The translations under genes were made by a program, and so were the position numbers. From Parafrankia elaeagni (GTDB lineage: Bacteria > Actinomycetota > Actinomycetes > Frankiales > Frankiaceae), in contig NZ_KB893670.1 of NCBI RefSeq assembly GCF_000374165.1, forward strand, positions 96,713 to 155,716: 59,004 nt of DNA. Reading direction: 5' to 3'. How positions within the stretch are numbered: the first letter of the stretch is position 1; each line of letters opens with the position of its first letter. A model generated the notes under the pieces. The model was given only the letters and a program-made list of their open reading frames with translations. It was not told the origin of the DNA and did no database searches. Shown in pieces: positions 27,210-34,991 of the stretch.

Positions 27210-28199
27210 TCAGGGCTGCGGCGGCACCAGCAGGCGCAGCGCGCCCGGCCGGACGACGATCTCGGCCGGCAGGTCGGCGACCGGGTCGCCGTCGGCGTAC
27301 ACCTGGAACGGCCGGTCGGCGTCGACGACGAGCCGCCGAGCCCGGCTGACCTGCACATAGGGCACCTCGACGTGGCGCCCGGAGAAGATCCGCGGGAACA
27401 GCCGCAGGAACGTCAGCCGCCCCGTCCTCGCGACCAGCACGATCTCCAGCAGGCCGTCGGCGATGTCGGCGTCCGGGGCGAACTTCATCCCGCCGCCGTA
27501 GTAGGCGGCGTTCGCAGCGCCCACCGTCCAGCCGGCGTGCTCCCGCGGCGCCTCGTCGTCGATCGTCACGGTGAACCGGGCGGGCTTCCATGCCGCGAGC
27601 GCCCGCATCACCGCGTAGGTGTACACACTCTGACCGGAGAGCCAGGTCGTCCGGTTCGCGATCACCTGGACGTCGGAGTCGAACCCGAGGCTGGCGATCC
27701 CCAGGAACGGCACACCGTTCGCCTCCGGCAGGTCCACCCGGCGCTCCACCGCGGCGACGAGCGCCGTCGCGGCGAGGGCGGGATCACGCGGGATCCCGAG
27801 GCCGCGCGCGAAGTCGTTGCCCCGCCCGCCGGGCAGGATCGCGAGCACACCCCCCGCACGGGCGACGGCGCCCGCAACCCGGCCGGAGAGGCCGTCACCG
27901 CCGAGCGCCACGGTCACCCGGCCGTCGGCCACGGCGGCCCGGGCCAGCTCGTCAGCGTGCTCGAGGCTCCTCGTGGTCTCCACCGAGACGTCGTCGGCCC
28001 ACCGGTCCAGGGCGGCGCGGACATCGTCGAGCACCTTGGCCGCCCGCCCGCCACCCGCCTTCGGGTTGACCACGACCGTCAGCCGGGAGCGGTCCACCGC
28101 CGCGTCCACCACCGCAGGCGCGGGGTTCGCCACCTCAGCCACCTCAGTCGCCTCAGTCGCCTCGGCCACCCCGTCGGCCACCCCGTCCATGCCGGCCAT
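27210..28199 (-). CDS. Diacylglycerol kinase-like lipid kinase
   Basis: A 329-residue DAGK-catalytic-domain protein that phosphorylates a lipid (diacylglycerol or a sphingosine-like substrate). Motifs are VVNPKAGGGRAAKVL, VALGGDGLSGRVA (the GGDG box) and LPGGRGNDFARGLGIP, then the C-terminal beta-sandwich (NAAYYGGGMKFAPDADIADG). The ATG at 28199 lies 4 bases after GGGAGG; an upstream ATG at 28247 has no such site. The N-terminal 40 residues are Ala/Val/Glu-rich. Convergent with ctaD. Cytoplasmic, membrane-associated by inference. Confidence 0.9.
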   Translation of the reverse strand: MAGMDGVADGVAEATEATEVAEVANPAPAVVDAAVDRSRLTVVVNPKAGGGRAAKVLDDVRAALDRWADDVSVETTRSLEHADELARAAVADGRVTVALGGDGLSGRVAGAVARAGGVLAILPGGRGNDFARGLGIPRDPALAATALVAAVERRVDLPEANGVPFLGIASLGFDSDVQVIANRTTWLSGQSVYTYAVMRALAAWKPARFTVTIDDEAPREHAGWTVGAANAAYYGGGMKFAPDADIADGLLEIVLVARTGRLTFLRLFPRIFSGRHVEVPYVQVSRARRLVVDADRPFQVYADGDPVADLPAEIVVRPGALRLLVPPQP

Positions 28200-28336
28200 C
28201 CGTCCTCCCACCACCGCCGAGCTGATCACGGCACAGCCTACGGCCATGTCCTCACGCCCACGAGGATCCTCCGCGCCCACGGGGATCCTCCGCGCCCGCC
28301 TTCCGCCTCCGCATCCCGATCGAGGGCGGGGCGGGA

Positions 28337-29992
28337 TCAGGCCCTGGTCGCTCCGGCGGTGCCAGCCTCGACGACCCAGGTCTCGTCGGTGGACGTCGGA
28401 GCGTCCCGCCGCTCGATGGTCTCGACGACGCGCATGTCCGAGCGCCACTCGTCGTCGCTCACCGTGATCCGGGTGTAGCCGCGCCGGTCGCCGCGGAAGT
28501 AGCGCACGTGCGGGTTGAGCCGCGCGTTGTTCTCCCGGACGAAGTCCTCGCTGATCAGGAAGAACCCCGAGCTGACCGAGGTGCAGACGAACTCGGTCGC
28601 GATCACCGGGGTCTCCGGCCGGTCGAAGTCGACCCGCAGGTCGTTCACCCACGCGCAGTGGATGTCCCCCGCGAGCACCACCGGGTTCGCGACCCGGCTG
28701 TCACGCACCGCCGAGAGGATCCGCGTGCGGTACGGGAGGTAGCCGTCGGCCTGGTCCAGGTTGGTGAGCGTCTCGCTGCCGTTCAGCTGGCCGTGCAGCT
28801 GGGCCATCATCGTCTGCTGGGCGATCACGTTCCAGCGCGAGCGGGATGTCCGCAGCCCGTCGACGAGCCACGCTTCCTGGGCTGCCCCGGACATCGTCCC
28901 GCCGGAGTTGTCCCGGCCCGCCCGGACGGCGCCGATGCCGTCCGCGGGCGAGCCGGGCAGCGGCGTCCGGTACTGGCGGGTGTCCATGACGTTGAGAGTC
29001 AGCAGGTCGCCGAAGGTCAGACGGCGGTAGATGCGCAGGTCCGGCGACCCCGGGTCGAGCTCGGCCCGGATCGGCATGTGCTCGTAGTACGCCTGGTAGG
29101 CCGCCGCCCGCTGCCGGGCGAAGGTCGCCTCGTCCTGGCGGCGGTCACCGGTGTCGCCGGCCTCGTCCACCAGGCCGGCGTAGTTGTTCTCGGTCTCGTG
29201 GTCGTCCCAGGTCACGACCCAGGGCGCGGCGAGATGGGCCGCCTGCAGCGCGGGGTCGGACTTGTACTGCCCGTACCGGTTCCGGTAGTCGGCCAGGGTC
29301 TGGAGCTGGCCGAGACCAGGGGTCTCGGGGGTGGTGTGGCGGCGGTCCGGGTAGGCGCTTTCCGGGTCGTACTCGTAGATGTAGTCCCCCACGTGGAGGA
29401 CGAAGTCCGGGTGGTCGCCCGCGATGGCGTCGAAGGCCGGCCAGTACCCGTTCTGGAAGTCCTGGCAGCTGGCGAGCGCGAACGAGAGCCGCCCGCCGGC
29501 GGCCCCGGGAGCGGCCGCGGTCCGGGTCCGCCCGACCGGGCTCAGGACGTCCCCGGCGCGGAACCGGTAGAAGTAGTCCCGCCCGGGCTCCAGACCGCGG
29601 ACGTCCACGTGCACCGAGTGCGCGAAGGAGGCGGTGGCGAGCTGCGTCCCGCCGCGGACCACGTCGGAGAACCGCTCGTCCCGGGCGACCTGCCAGTCGA
29701 CCTCGACGTCACGCGGCGGCATACCGCCGCCGGACGTCGGCTCGGGCGCCAGCCGGGTCCAGAGGATCACGCCGTCGGGCAGCGGATCACCGCTGGCGAC
29801 CCCGAGGGAGAACGCCCCGTCCCGGATCCCGGGAATCGGGGTGGGCGCGCGCATCGTCGGCGCGGGGGTCGGCGCCGACCCGGATCCGCCTCCGCATCCC
29901 CCGACCGCGGCAGCCACCAGGGCACCGACGCCACCCGCCAGAACCACTCGCCGGCCCGGTCGCGCGACCGCGAACAAACCCTCGTCCCGCAT
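28337..29992 (-). CDS. phoD: Secreted alkaline phosphatase D (PhoD family)
   Basis: A 551-residue PhoD-type phosphodiesterase/phosphatase. The signal region (ARPGRRVVLAGGVGALVAAA, then VGGC) has an RR pair and a lipobox-like Cys, so Tat export with lipid anchoring is likely. The Ca2+/Fe3+ catalytic site shows as SCQDFQNGYWPAF, FVLHVGDYIYEY, WVVTWDDHETENNYAG, and AGDIHCAWVNDL. It releases phosphate from phosphodiesters in the envelope. The ATG at 29992 lies inside a CATCACC-G-GGTGATG palindrome. It probably answers to phosphate starvation, but I did not find a clear PHO box. Confidence 0.93.
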   Translation of the reverse strand: MRDEGLFAVARPGRRVVLAGGVGALVAAAVGGCGGGSGSAPTPAPTMRAPTPIPGIRDGAFSLGVASGDPLPDGVILWTRLAPEPTSGGGMPPRDVEVDWQVARDERFSDVVRGGTQLATASFAHSVHVDVRGLEPGRDYFYRFRAGDVLSPVGRTRTAAAPGAAGGRLSFALASCQDFQNGYWPAFDAIAGDHPDFVLHVGDYIYEYDPESAYPDRRHTTPETPGLGQLQTLADYRNRYGQYKSDPALQAAHLAAPWVVTWDDHETENNYAGLVDEAGDTGDRRQDEATFARQRAAAYQAYYEHMPIRAELDPGSPDLRIYRRLTFGDLLTLNVMDTRQYRTPLPGSPADGIGAVRAGRDNSGGTMSGAAQEAWLVDGLRTSRSRWNVIAQQTMMAQLHGQLNGSETLTNLDQADGYLPYRTRILSAVRDSRVANPVVLAGDIHCAWVNDLRVDFDRPETPVIATEFVCTSVSSGFFLISEDFVRENNARLNPHVRYFRGDRRGYTRITVSDDEWRSDMRVVETIERRDAPTSTDETWVVEAGTAGATRA

Positions 29993-30004
29993 CACCGGGT
30001 GATG
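29990..30004. promoter_or_regulatory. 15-bp palindrome over the phoD start codon
   Basis: CATCACC-G-GGTGATG, 7-bp arms around one base, overlapping the phoD ATG. It could be an operator or an mRNA hairpin. Confidence 0.4.
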
Positions 30005-30119
30005 ACACCACAGTGGGATGAACGGCGGACGACCAATCACCAACCGGACCGACCAGACCGTCCCCCCAGGCGTTGGGCGAGCCGGACCCGGCGCCACCGA
30101 GGGATATGGCCCACTCGTC

Positions 30120-30125
30120 TAGGAT
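30120..30125 (+). promoter_or_regulatory. Candidate -10 element of the SMC-like ATPase gene
   Basis: TAGGAT, a good actinobacterial -10, 35 bases before the ATG of the ATPase gene. No clear -35 17 bases upstream. Confidence 0.4.
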
Positions 30126-30159
30126 TTCGCGGGTCCGCCGCCGAACCGGAAGAGCCAGG

Positions 30160-32745
30160 ATGCCTCGCGACCGTCTCCGGGACCTGATCGCCGCGCAGCT
30201 GGCGCACAGCGACCTGCCCACCCGGGTCAGCGACCTGATCCTGACCACCCTCGACGCGCCCGGAGCGGGCCGGCGGGACACGGGTGACGCCAGCCCGGGT
30301 GATACCAGCCCGGGTGACACCGGCCGCGACTCCGAGCGACTCACCGCCGAAGCGGCGGTGTATCTGCGGGCGGTCAGCGTCGAGGGGTTCCGCGGCATCG
30401 GTCCGTGGGTGACCCTGCGGCTCCGCCCCGGCCCGGGGCTCACGCTCGTCACCGGGCGTAACGGTTCGGGCAAGTCCAGCTTCGCGGAGGCAGCCGAGAT
30501 CGCGCTGACCGGCGAGGGCCGCCGCTGGTCCCAGCGGGCGGCGGTGTGGCGCGGAGGCTGGCGCAACCTGCACAGCGGCGGGACGGTCCGCATCGAGATC
30601 ACCTGCACGGTCGAGGGGATAGCCGGCCCGGTCACCGTCACCCGAAGCTGGCAGGACGGCGACGGCCTCGCCGAAGGACACGGTGCGGCGGCGACGGCGG
30701 ACGGCGGGCGGCTGTCGACGTCCGGCTGGGACGCGGCGTTCTCCACCCACCGGCCGTTCCTGTCCTACGCGGAGCTGAGTGACCTGCTCGGCGGCCGGCC
30801 GAGTGCCATGTTCGACGCGCTGCACGCGATCCTCGGCCTCGACACGGTCGCGGACGTCGCCCGTACGCTCACCGCGGCCCGCGGCAGGCTCACCGAGGTC
30901 GCCCGCCGGCTGTGGGAGGAGCATCCGCCACTGCTGGCGGCGCTGCGGGCGAGCGGCGACCCGCGCGCCGCGCAGGTGGCCGACGCCCTCGGCGACCCGT
31001 CCCACCTCGACCTGGACCGCGCATGGGCGCTCGCCGCCCAGCCACCCCCTGCCCCGGGTTCCGCGGTCCCCCCGGGCCAGGCGGTGACCGAGGAGCTCCA
31101 GCACCACGCCCGGCTCGCGGCCCTGGCCGCGCTGCGCGTACCGGCGTCTGGCGAGGTCGCGGTCCTGGCCGCCCGGCTGCGCGAGCTGGTGGCCGAGGAG
31201 ACCGGGCTGCTCGGGACCGCGATCGGCGACGCGGCCCGGCTCGCCACCCTGCTCGCCGCGGCAGTCGACCACCACGAGCAGCACTCCGACGCCCACGCGG
31301 ACGCCAGCGCGGACGCCAGCGCGGACGCCAGCGCGGACGCCAGCGCGGCGGCGGAGCGCCCCTGCCCGGTGTGTGGCACCGGCCGGCTGGACGCGACGTG
31401 GTCGCGCACGGCCACCGCGGAGCTGGCCCTCCTGCGGGAGCGGGCCGCGCCGCTGGCCGCCGTGCGGGAGGAGCTGGGGCGTGCCCTCTCCGAGGTCCGT
31501 CTGCTGGTCGCCCCGGTGCCCGCCGCGCTACTCAACCCGGTGCCCGCCGCGCTGGCCGCCGCACAGGCCGGGGACTGCTCCACACCGGCCCGTGCGGCGG
31601 GCACTGCCTGGGAACGTTGGGCAGCGCTGCGGCTGCTGACCGATCCGTCCGCGGTCGCGAACGGGCTCGCGGCTGCCCACCCACCGCTGCGCGAAGCGGT
31701 GGAGGAGCTGGCCACCGCCGCGGCGAAGGCCCTCGACCAGGCGGACGCCGCATGGCTGCCCCTGGCCGCGCGGGCCACCGCCTGGGTCGGGGCTGCGCGC
31801 AAGGTCCAGGCCGACGCACAGCAGCTGGCGGACGTCCGCCGCGCCCTGGAGTGGTTGCGGGAGGCGGCCCAGGACCTGCGCGATCAGCGGATCCGGCCGT
31901 TCGCGCAGGAGTCCGCCGGTATCTGGTCGCTGCTGCGCCAGGAGAGCAACGTCGATCTCGGCCCGGTGCGGCTGACCGGCAGCGCGAACCAGCGACGGGT
32001 CGATCTCGACGTCACCGTCGACGGGGTGAACGGCACCGCCCTCGGCGTGATGAGCCAGGGGGAGCTGCACGCCCTCGGCCTGGCGCTGTTCCTCCCGCGG
32101 GCGACGAGCGAGGCGAGCCCGTTCCGGTTCCTCGTCATCGACGACCCGGTCCAGTCGATGGACCCGGCGAAGGTGGACGGGCTGGCCCGGGTGCTCGCCC
32201 AGGTGGCCGAGACCCGCCAGGTCGTCGTCTTCACCCACGACGACCGGCTCGCGGACGCCGTCCGGCGGATACGACTGCCGGCCACGGTGCTCGACCTGGT
32301 GCGCCGGGAGGGATCACGGGTCGAGCTGCGCGAGAACCTCGACCCGGTCGAGCGGCACCTCGCCGACGCGCGCGCCCTGGTCCGCACTGCCAGCCTGCCG
32401 CGCGACATGGCGGCGATGCTGGTCCCGGCGATGTGCCGGACGGCGGTCGAGACGGCGTGCAACGAGGCGGTCCGGCGCCGCCGGCTGGCCGCGGGCGCGC
32501 GGCACGCGGACGTCGAGGCTGCCCTGACGGCGGCGCACTCGGTGACCGAGAAGGCGGCACTCGCGCTGTTCGACGACGCCCGCCGGGCCCGGCTGGTGCT
32601 GCGCCAGCTGGACGGGCACGCGCCGTGGGCGGCGGACACCTTCCGTGCGCTGCGTGACGGGGTGCACGTCGGCTACGGCGGCAACCTCGCCGCGTTGATC
32701 CGCAACACCGCCCGGCTGGCGGACCACTTCCGCTCGCTCGCGTGA
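30160..32745 (+). CDS. SMC/RecF-like AAA ATPase with zinc-hook-like CxxC
   Basis: An 861-residue ABC-type ATPase related to SMC, RecF and Rad50. Residues about 98-107 hold Walker A (TGRNGSGKSSF). The central helical part has CPVC near residue 402, a possible zinc hook, preceded by an Ala-Asp-Ala-Ser repeat. The signature motif is MSQGELHALGLALFLPRA, then Walker B RFLVIDDPVQSMDP and the H-loop VVVFTHDDRLADAVRR. After the ATPase comes a helical C-terminus of about 120 residues with an R-x6-H (FRALRDGVH) that looks HEPN-like. It overlaps the next gene by 4 bases (GTGA). Such ATPases with HEPN partners occur in anti-phage or tRNA-cutting systems; DNA repair is the alternative. Role inferred. Confidence 0.85.
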   Translation: MPRDRLRDLIAAQLAHSDLPTRVSDLILTTLDAPGAGRRDTGDASPGDTSPGDTGRDSERLTAEAAVYLRAVSVEGFRGIGPWVTLRLRPGPGLTLVTGRNGSGKSSFAEAAEIALTGEGRRWSQRAAVWRGGWRNLHSGGTVRIEITCTVEGIAGPVTVTRSWQDGDGLAEGHGAAATADGGRLSTSGWDAAFSTHRPFLSYAELSDLLGGRPSAMFDALHAILGLDTVADVARTLTAARGRLTEVARRLWEEHPPLLAALRASGDPRAAQVADALGDPSHLDLDRAWALAAQPPPAPGSAVPPGQAVTEELQHHARLAALAALRVPASGEVAVLAARLRELVAEETGLLGTAIGDAARLATLLAAAVDHHEQHSDAHADASADASADASADASAAAERPCPVCGTGRLDATWSRTATAELALLRERAAPLAAVREELGRALSEVRLLVAPVPAALLNPVPAALAAAQAGDCSTPARAAGTAWERWAALRLLTDPSAVANGLAAAHPPLREAVEELATAAAKALDQADAAWLPLAARATAWVGAARKVQADAQQLADVRRALEWLREAAQDLRDQRIRPFAQESAGIWSLLRQESNVDLGPVRLTGSANQRRVDLDVTVDGVNGTALGVMSQGELHALGLALFLPRATSEASPFRFLVIDDPVQSMDPAKVDGLARVLAQVAETRQVVVFTHDDRLADAVRRIRLPATVLDLVRREGSRVELRENLDPVERHLADARALVRTASLPRDMAAMLVPAMCRTAVETACNEAVRRRRLAAGARHADVEAALTAAHSVTEKAALALFDDARRARLVLRQLDGHAPWAADTFRALRDGVHVGYGGNLAALIRNTARLADHFRSLA
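31297..31350. repeat. 12-bp tandem repeats in the ATPase gene
   Basis: Four copies of GACGCCAGCGCG-like units encoding Ala-Asp-Ala-Ser, lying just before the CxxC of the predicted hook. Confidence 0.85.
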
Positions 32746-33176
32746 GCCGCCCCGGGCCGCGGCTGGATCCGGAGGTACCGCTCGCGCAGGCGGACCGGCT
32801 GCTGCGCGGCGGAGATGCCACCGACCTGCGCGGGTCATGGCCCCGCATCTGCGCCTGGCTGCTGCGGCTCGCCGTCGAGCAGGCCGTGGACGAGGTGTGG
32901 CGGGCCCACCGCCGCCCGGAGCTGATGCGGCTGCCGATGCGCGCGCAGCTGCTGCTTCTGCCGGCCTTCGTGGACGGCGCGGCCGCGGACGAGGTCGGCA
33001 GTGCCTGGTACGCGCTGTCCAGGGCCGGTCACCTGCACGCCTACGAGCTGGCACCGACCGCCGCCGAGCTGCGCCGCTGGCACCAGGACCTGTGCGCGCT
33101 GCTGCCGAGGCTGACCGAGCCGGAGCCAATACCGCCGGGCGGACTGCCGCCGAACGGACTTCGACCAAGCGGATAG
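32742..33176 (+). CDS. Small HEPN-like protein coupled to the SMC-like ATPase
   Basis: A 144-residue helical protein. Helices include SWPRICAWLLRLAVEQAVDE and MRAQLLLLPAFVDG, followed by WYALSRAGHLHAYELAP. That last segment carries R94-x4-H99, the RxxxxH motif of HEPN ribonucleases or their inactive scaffolds. The C-terminal 25 residues are Pro/Gly-rich. The GTG overlaps the ATPase stop, so both are made together. I do not know a named family; HEPN is a structural guess from motif and helix pattern. It may be an RNase effector, an antitoxin-like partner, or an ATPase accessory. Confidence 0.75.
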   Translation: MSRPGPRLDPEVPLAQADRLLRGGDATDLRGSWPRICAWLLRLAVEQAVDEVWRAHRRPELMRLPMRAQLLLLPAFVDGAAADEVGSAWYALSRAGHLHAYELAPTAAELRRWHQDLCALLPRLTEPEPIPPGGLPPNGLRPSG

Positions 33177-33220
33177 TGTGAGTCGGTTGGGATCAAGGAG
33201 GTCGAGTCAAGGAGGTCCCC

Positions 33221-34132
33221 CTGACCATCGACCCGCAGCCGCGCATCGGCCCGCAGCCGCGCATCGACCTGCACACGCACTCGACGGCCTCGGATGGCTC
33301 GCTCACACCGGAGGAGCTGGTCGGGCACGCCGCGAGCGCCGGCCTCGACGTCCTCGCGCTGACCGATCACGACACCACCGCCGGCATCGACCGGGCCGCG
33401 GCCGCCCTGCCGCTCGGACTCACCCTGCTGCCCGGCGCCGAGATCTCCTGTTCGGTCGCGGTCCGTGGCCGGAAGGTGTCCCTGCATGTGCTCGCCTACC
33501 TGTTCGACCGGGCCGAGCCCCGGTTCGCCGCCGTCCGCGCCCGCCTGCGCGACGAACGGGCCAGCCACGCCCGGCGGATGGTCGAGGGGATCGCTGCCGC
33601 CGGCCACCCCCTGCGCTGGGAACGGGTCCGGGAACTCGCCGATGGAACGGTCGGCCGACCGCATGTGGCGGCGGCCCTGGTCGACGCGGGCCTCGTCCCG
33701 ACGGTGCGGGACGCGTTCACCCACGACTGGATCGGTGCCGGCGGGCGGTTCTGGCTTCCCAAGACGCAGCCGGACGTCGGGGAGACACTGCGGCTCATCC
33801 GGGACGCGGGCGGCGTCAGCGTGTTCGCCCACCCGTTCGCCAGCGCCCGCGGGGAGACCGTCGGCCCGGAGGTCATCACGGACATGGCCCGCGCCGGCCT
33901 GACCGGCGTGGAGGTGGACCACCCCGACCACCAGCCACCCGACCGGGACCGGCTGCGGGCGCTGGCCGCCGAGCTCGGCCTGCTGGTCACCGGGGCCAGC
34001 GATTTCCACGGCCCCGGTGACCGCCGGGTGCTCGGCTCGGAGACGACGGCGCGGACGTCCTACGAGGCGCTGGTCGACCGGGCGAGCGGCGCCGCGCCCA
34101 TCACAGCGGGGGCGGGCCAGGTCAGCGGGTAG
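33221..34132 (+). CDS. PHP-domain metal-dependent phosphoesterase (CTG start)
   Basis: A 303-residue PHP-family hydrolase. Metal-binding motifs are DLHTHSTASDGSLTP, VLALTDHDTTAG, LPGAEISC, VFAHPFASARG, VEVDHPDHQPPD and TGASDFHG. The substrate is probably a nucleoside or sugar phosphate. The reading frame is open from 33182 and has no ATG, GTG or TTG until 33476, which lies after the first two metal motifs. A CTG at 33221, 5 bases after AAGGAGG, therefore must be the start. It overlaps the convergent MarR gene by 11 bases and follows the HEPN-like gene by 44 bases, possibly in one operon. Confidence 0.9.
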   Translation: MTIDPQPRIGPQPRIDLHTHSTASDGSLTPEELVGHAASAGLDVLALTDHDTTAGIDRAAAALPLGLTLLPGAEISCSVAVRGRKVSLHVLAYLFDRAEPRFAAVRARLRDERASHARRMVEGIAAAGHPLRWERVRELADGTVGRPHVAAALVDAGLVPTVRDAFTHDWIGAGGRFWLPKTQPDVGETLRLIRDAGGVSVFAHPFASARGETVGPEVITDMARAGLTGVEVDHPDHQPPDRDRLRALAAELGLLVTGASDFHGPGDRRVLGSETTARTSYEALVDRASGAAPITAGAGQVSG

Positions 34133-34688
34133 CGGGCCGAGGCCAGGCACTGCCACCGCCAGGATCGCCGCCACCGCCAGGGGACCAGTGGGTCGGTGTG
34201 GGCGATGGTTCGGCGTGAGCTGTGGCCAGTTCGGCGGGGGCGCTCTCCGGGTCGCCCAGGCGCCCGAGGAGCTCCGTGATGATGTCCTGCTCCTCCGGGG
34301 TGAAGTGGCTCAGGACGTGGCGCGCGACCCCCCGCAGGTGGGTGCCGGAGGCATCCCGCAGCCGGGAGAACCCCGCGTCGGTGAGCGTGGCCAGGGTGCC
34401 CCGCGCGTCCGACGGACAGGAACGGCGCTCGACCAGGCCCTCCCGCTCCATCCGGTCGACCAGCCGGGTCAGGCCGCTGCGGGAGAGCAGCACCTTGTGG
34501 GCGAGCTCACTCATCCGCAGCTGGTGCCCGGGTGCCTCGGACAGCTGCACGAGCACGTCGTAGAAGGCGAGCGGCAGCTGGTGCGCCGCGTCGAGCTCGG
34601 CCTCCAGCAGGCGGGTCACGTGCGCATGTGCCCGAAGCAGCTGCCGCCAGGCGCGCATTCCCCGCGCGTCCACCATCTCCCGCGCCAT
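34122..34688 (-). CDS. MarR-family transcriptional regulator
   Basis: A 188-residue winged-helix regulator. The core shows LPLAFYDVLVQLSEAPGHQL, MSELAHKVLLSRSGLTRLVD, then RMEREGLVERRSCPSDARGT and TDAGFSRL (wing). The last 35 residues are a Gly/Pro/Ser tail past the usual family end. It overlaps the convergent PHP gene by 11 bases and is divergent from mrp across a repeat-rich 303-base region. Ligand and targets unknown. Confidence 0.92.
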   Translation of the reverse strand: MAREMVDARGMRAWRQLLRAHAHVTRLLEAELDAAHQLPLAFYDVLVQLSEAPGHQLRMSELAHKVLLSRSGLTRLVDRMEREGLVERRSCPSDARGTLATLTDAGFSRLRDASGTHLRGVARHVLSHFTPEEQDIITELLGRLGDPESAPAELATAHAEPSPTPTHWSPGGGGDPGGGSAWPRPATR

Positions 34689-34991
34689 GTGGATCAGAGT
34701 ACGTCGCGCGAAACGGTCGCGTCGCCGGCCACCGAGGCCGCCCGGAGCGGCCGTGACCCCACCGCCGGGCCGGCCCGGCGACCCGGCGGCGGGCTATCGT
34801 GGACAGGGTCGCGCCCGGTAAGCATCCACTGCGCGGCCGCGACACGCGATCCACACAGCGAACCCGCGATCCACACAGCGAACCCGCGATCCACACAGCG
34901 ATCCCGTCCACAGGCCCGTTACGAGCCCCCGCTATGCAACATCCGTGGTCGTGACCCGACCGTGGATGTCGACCCGCGACCGAGGTTTCCC
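34689..34991. other. MarR-mrp divergent intergenic region
   Basis: A 303-base non-coding region with the promoters of marR and mrp. Its right half has the three 20-bp repeats with DnaA-box-like cores. No small ORF stands out. Confidence 0.55.
34845..34912. repeat. Three 20-bp tandem repeats with DnaA-box-like cores
   Basis: Three units CGCGATCCACACAGCGAACC (34845-34904), each holding CGATCCACA, followed by CCGTCCACA at 34904-34912. Each 9-mer matches the DnaA box TTATCCACA/TTGTCCACA at 7 of 9 positions. They may instead be operators for the MarR regulator. Confidence 0.8.

Noticed and set aside
28508-30187. A 559-codon frame antisense to phoD
   Set aside because: Shadow of the PhoD gene; no motifs and no ribosome-binding site.
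34845-34912. Chromosomal replication origin
   Set aside because: Only four weak DnaA-like 9-mers, no AT-rich unwinding region and no dnaA/dnaN/gyrB nearby.
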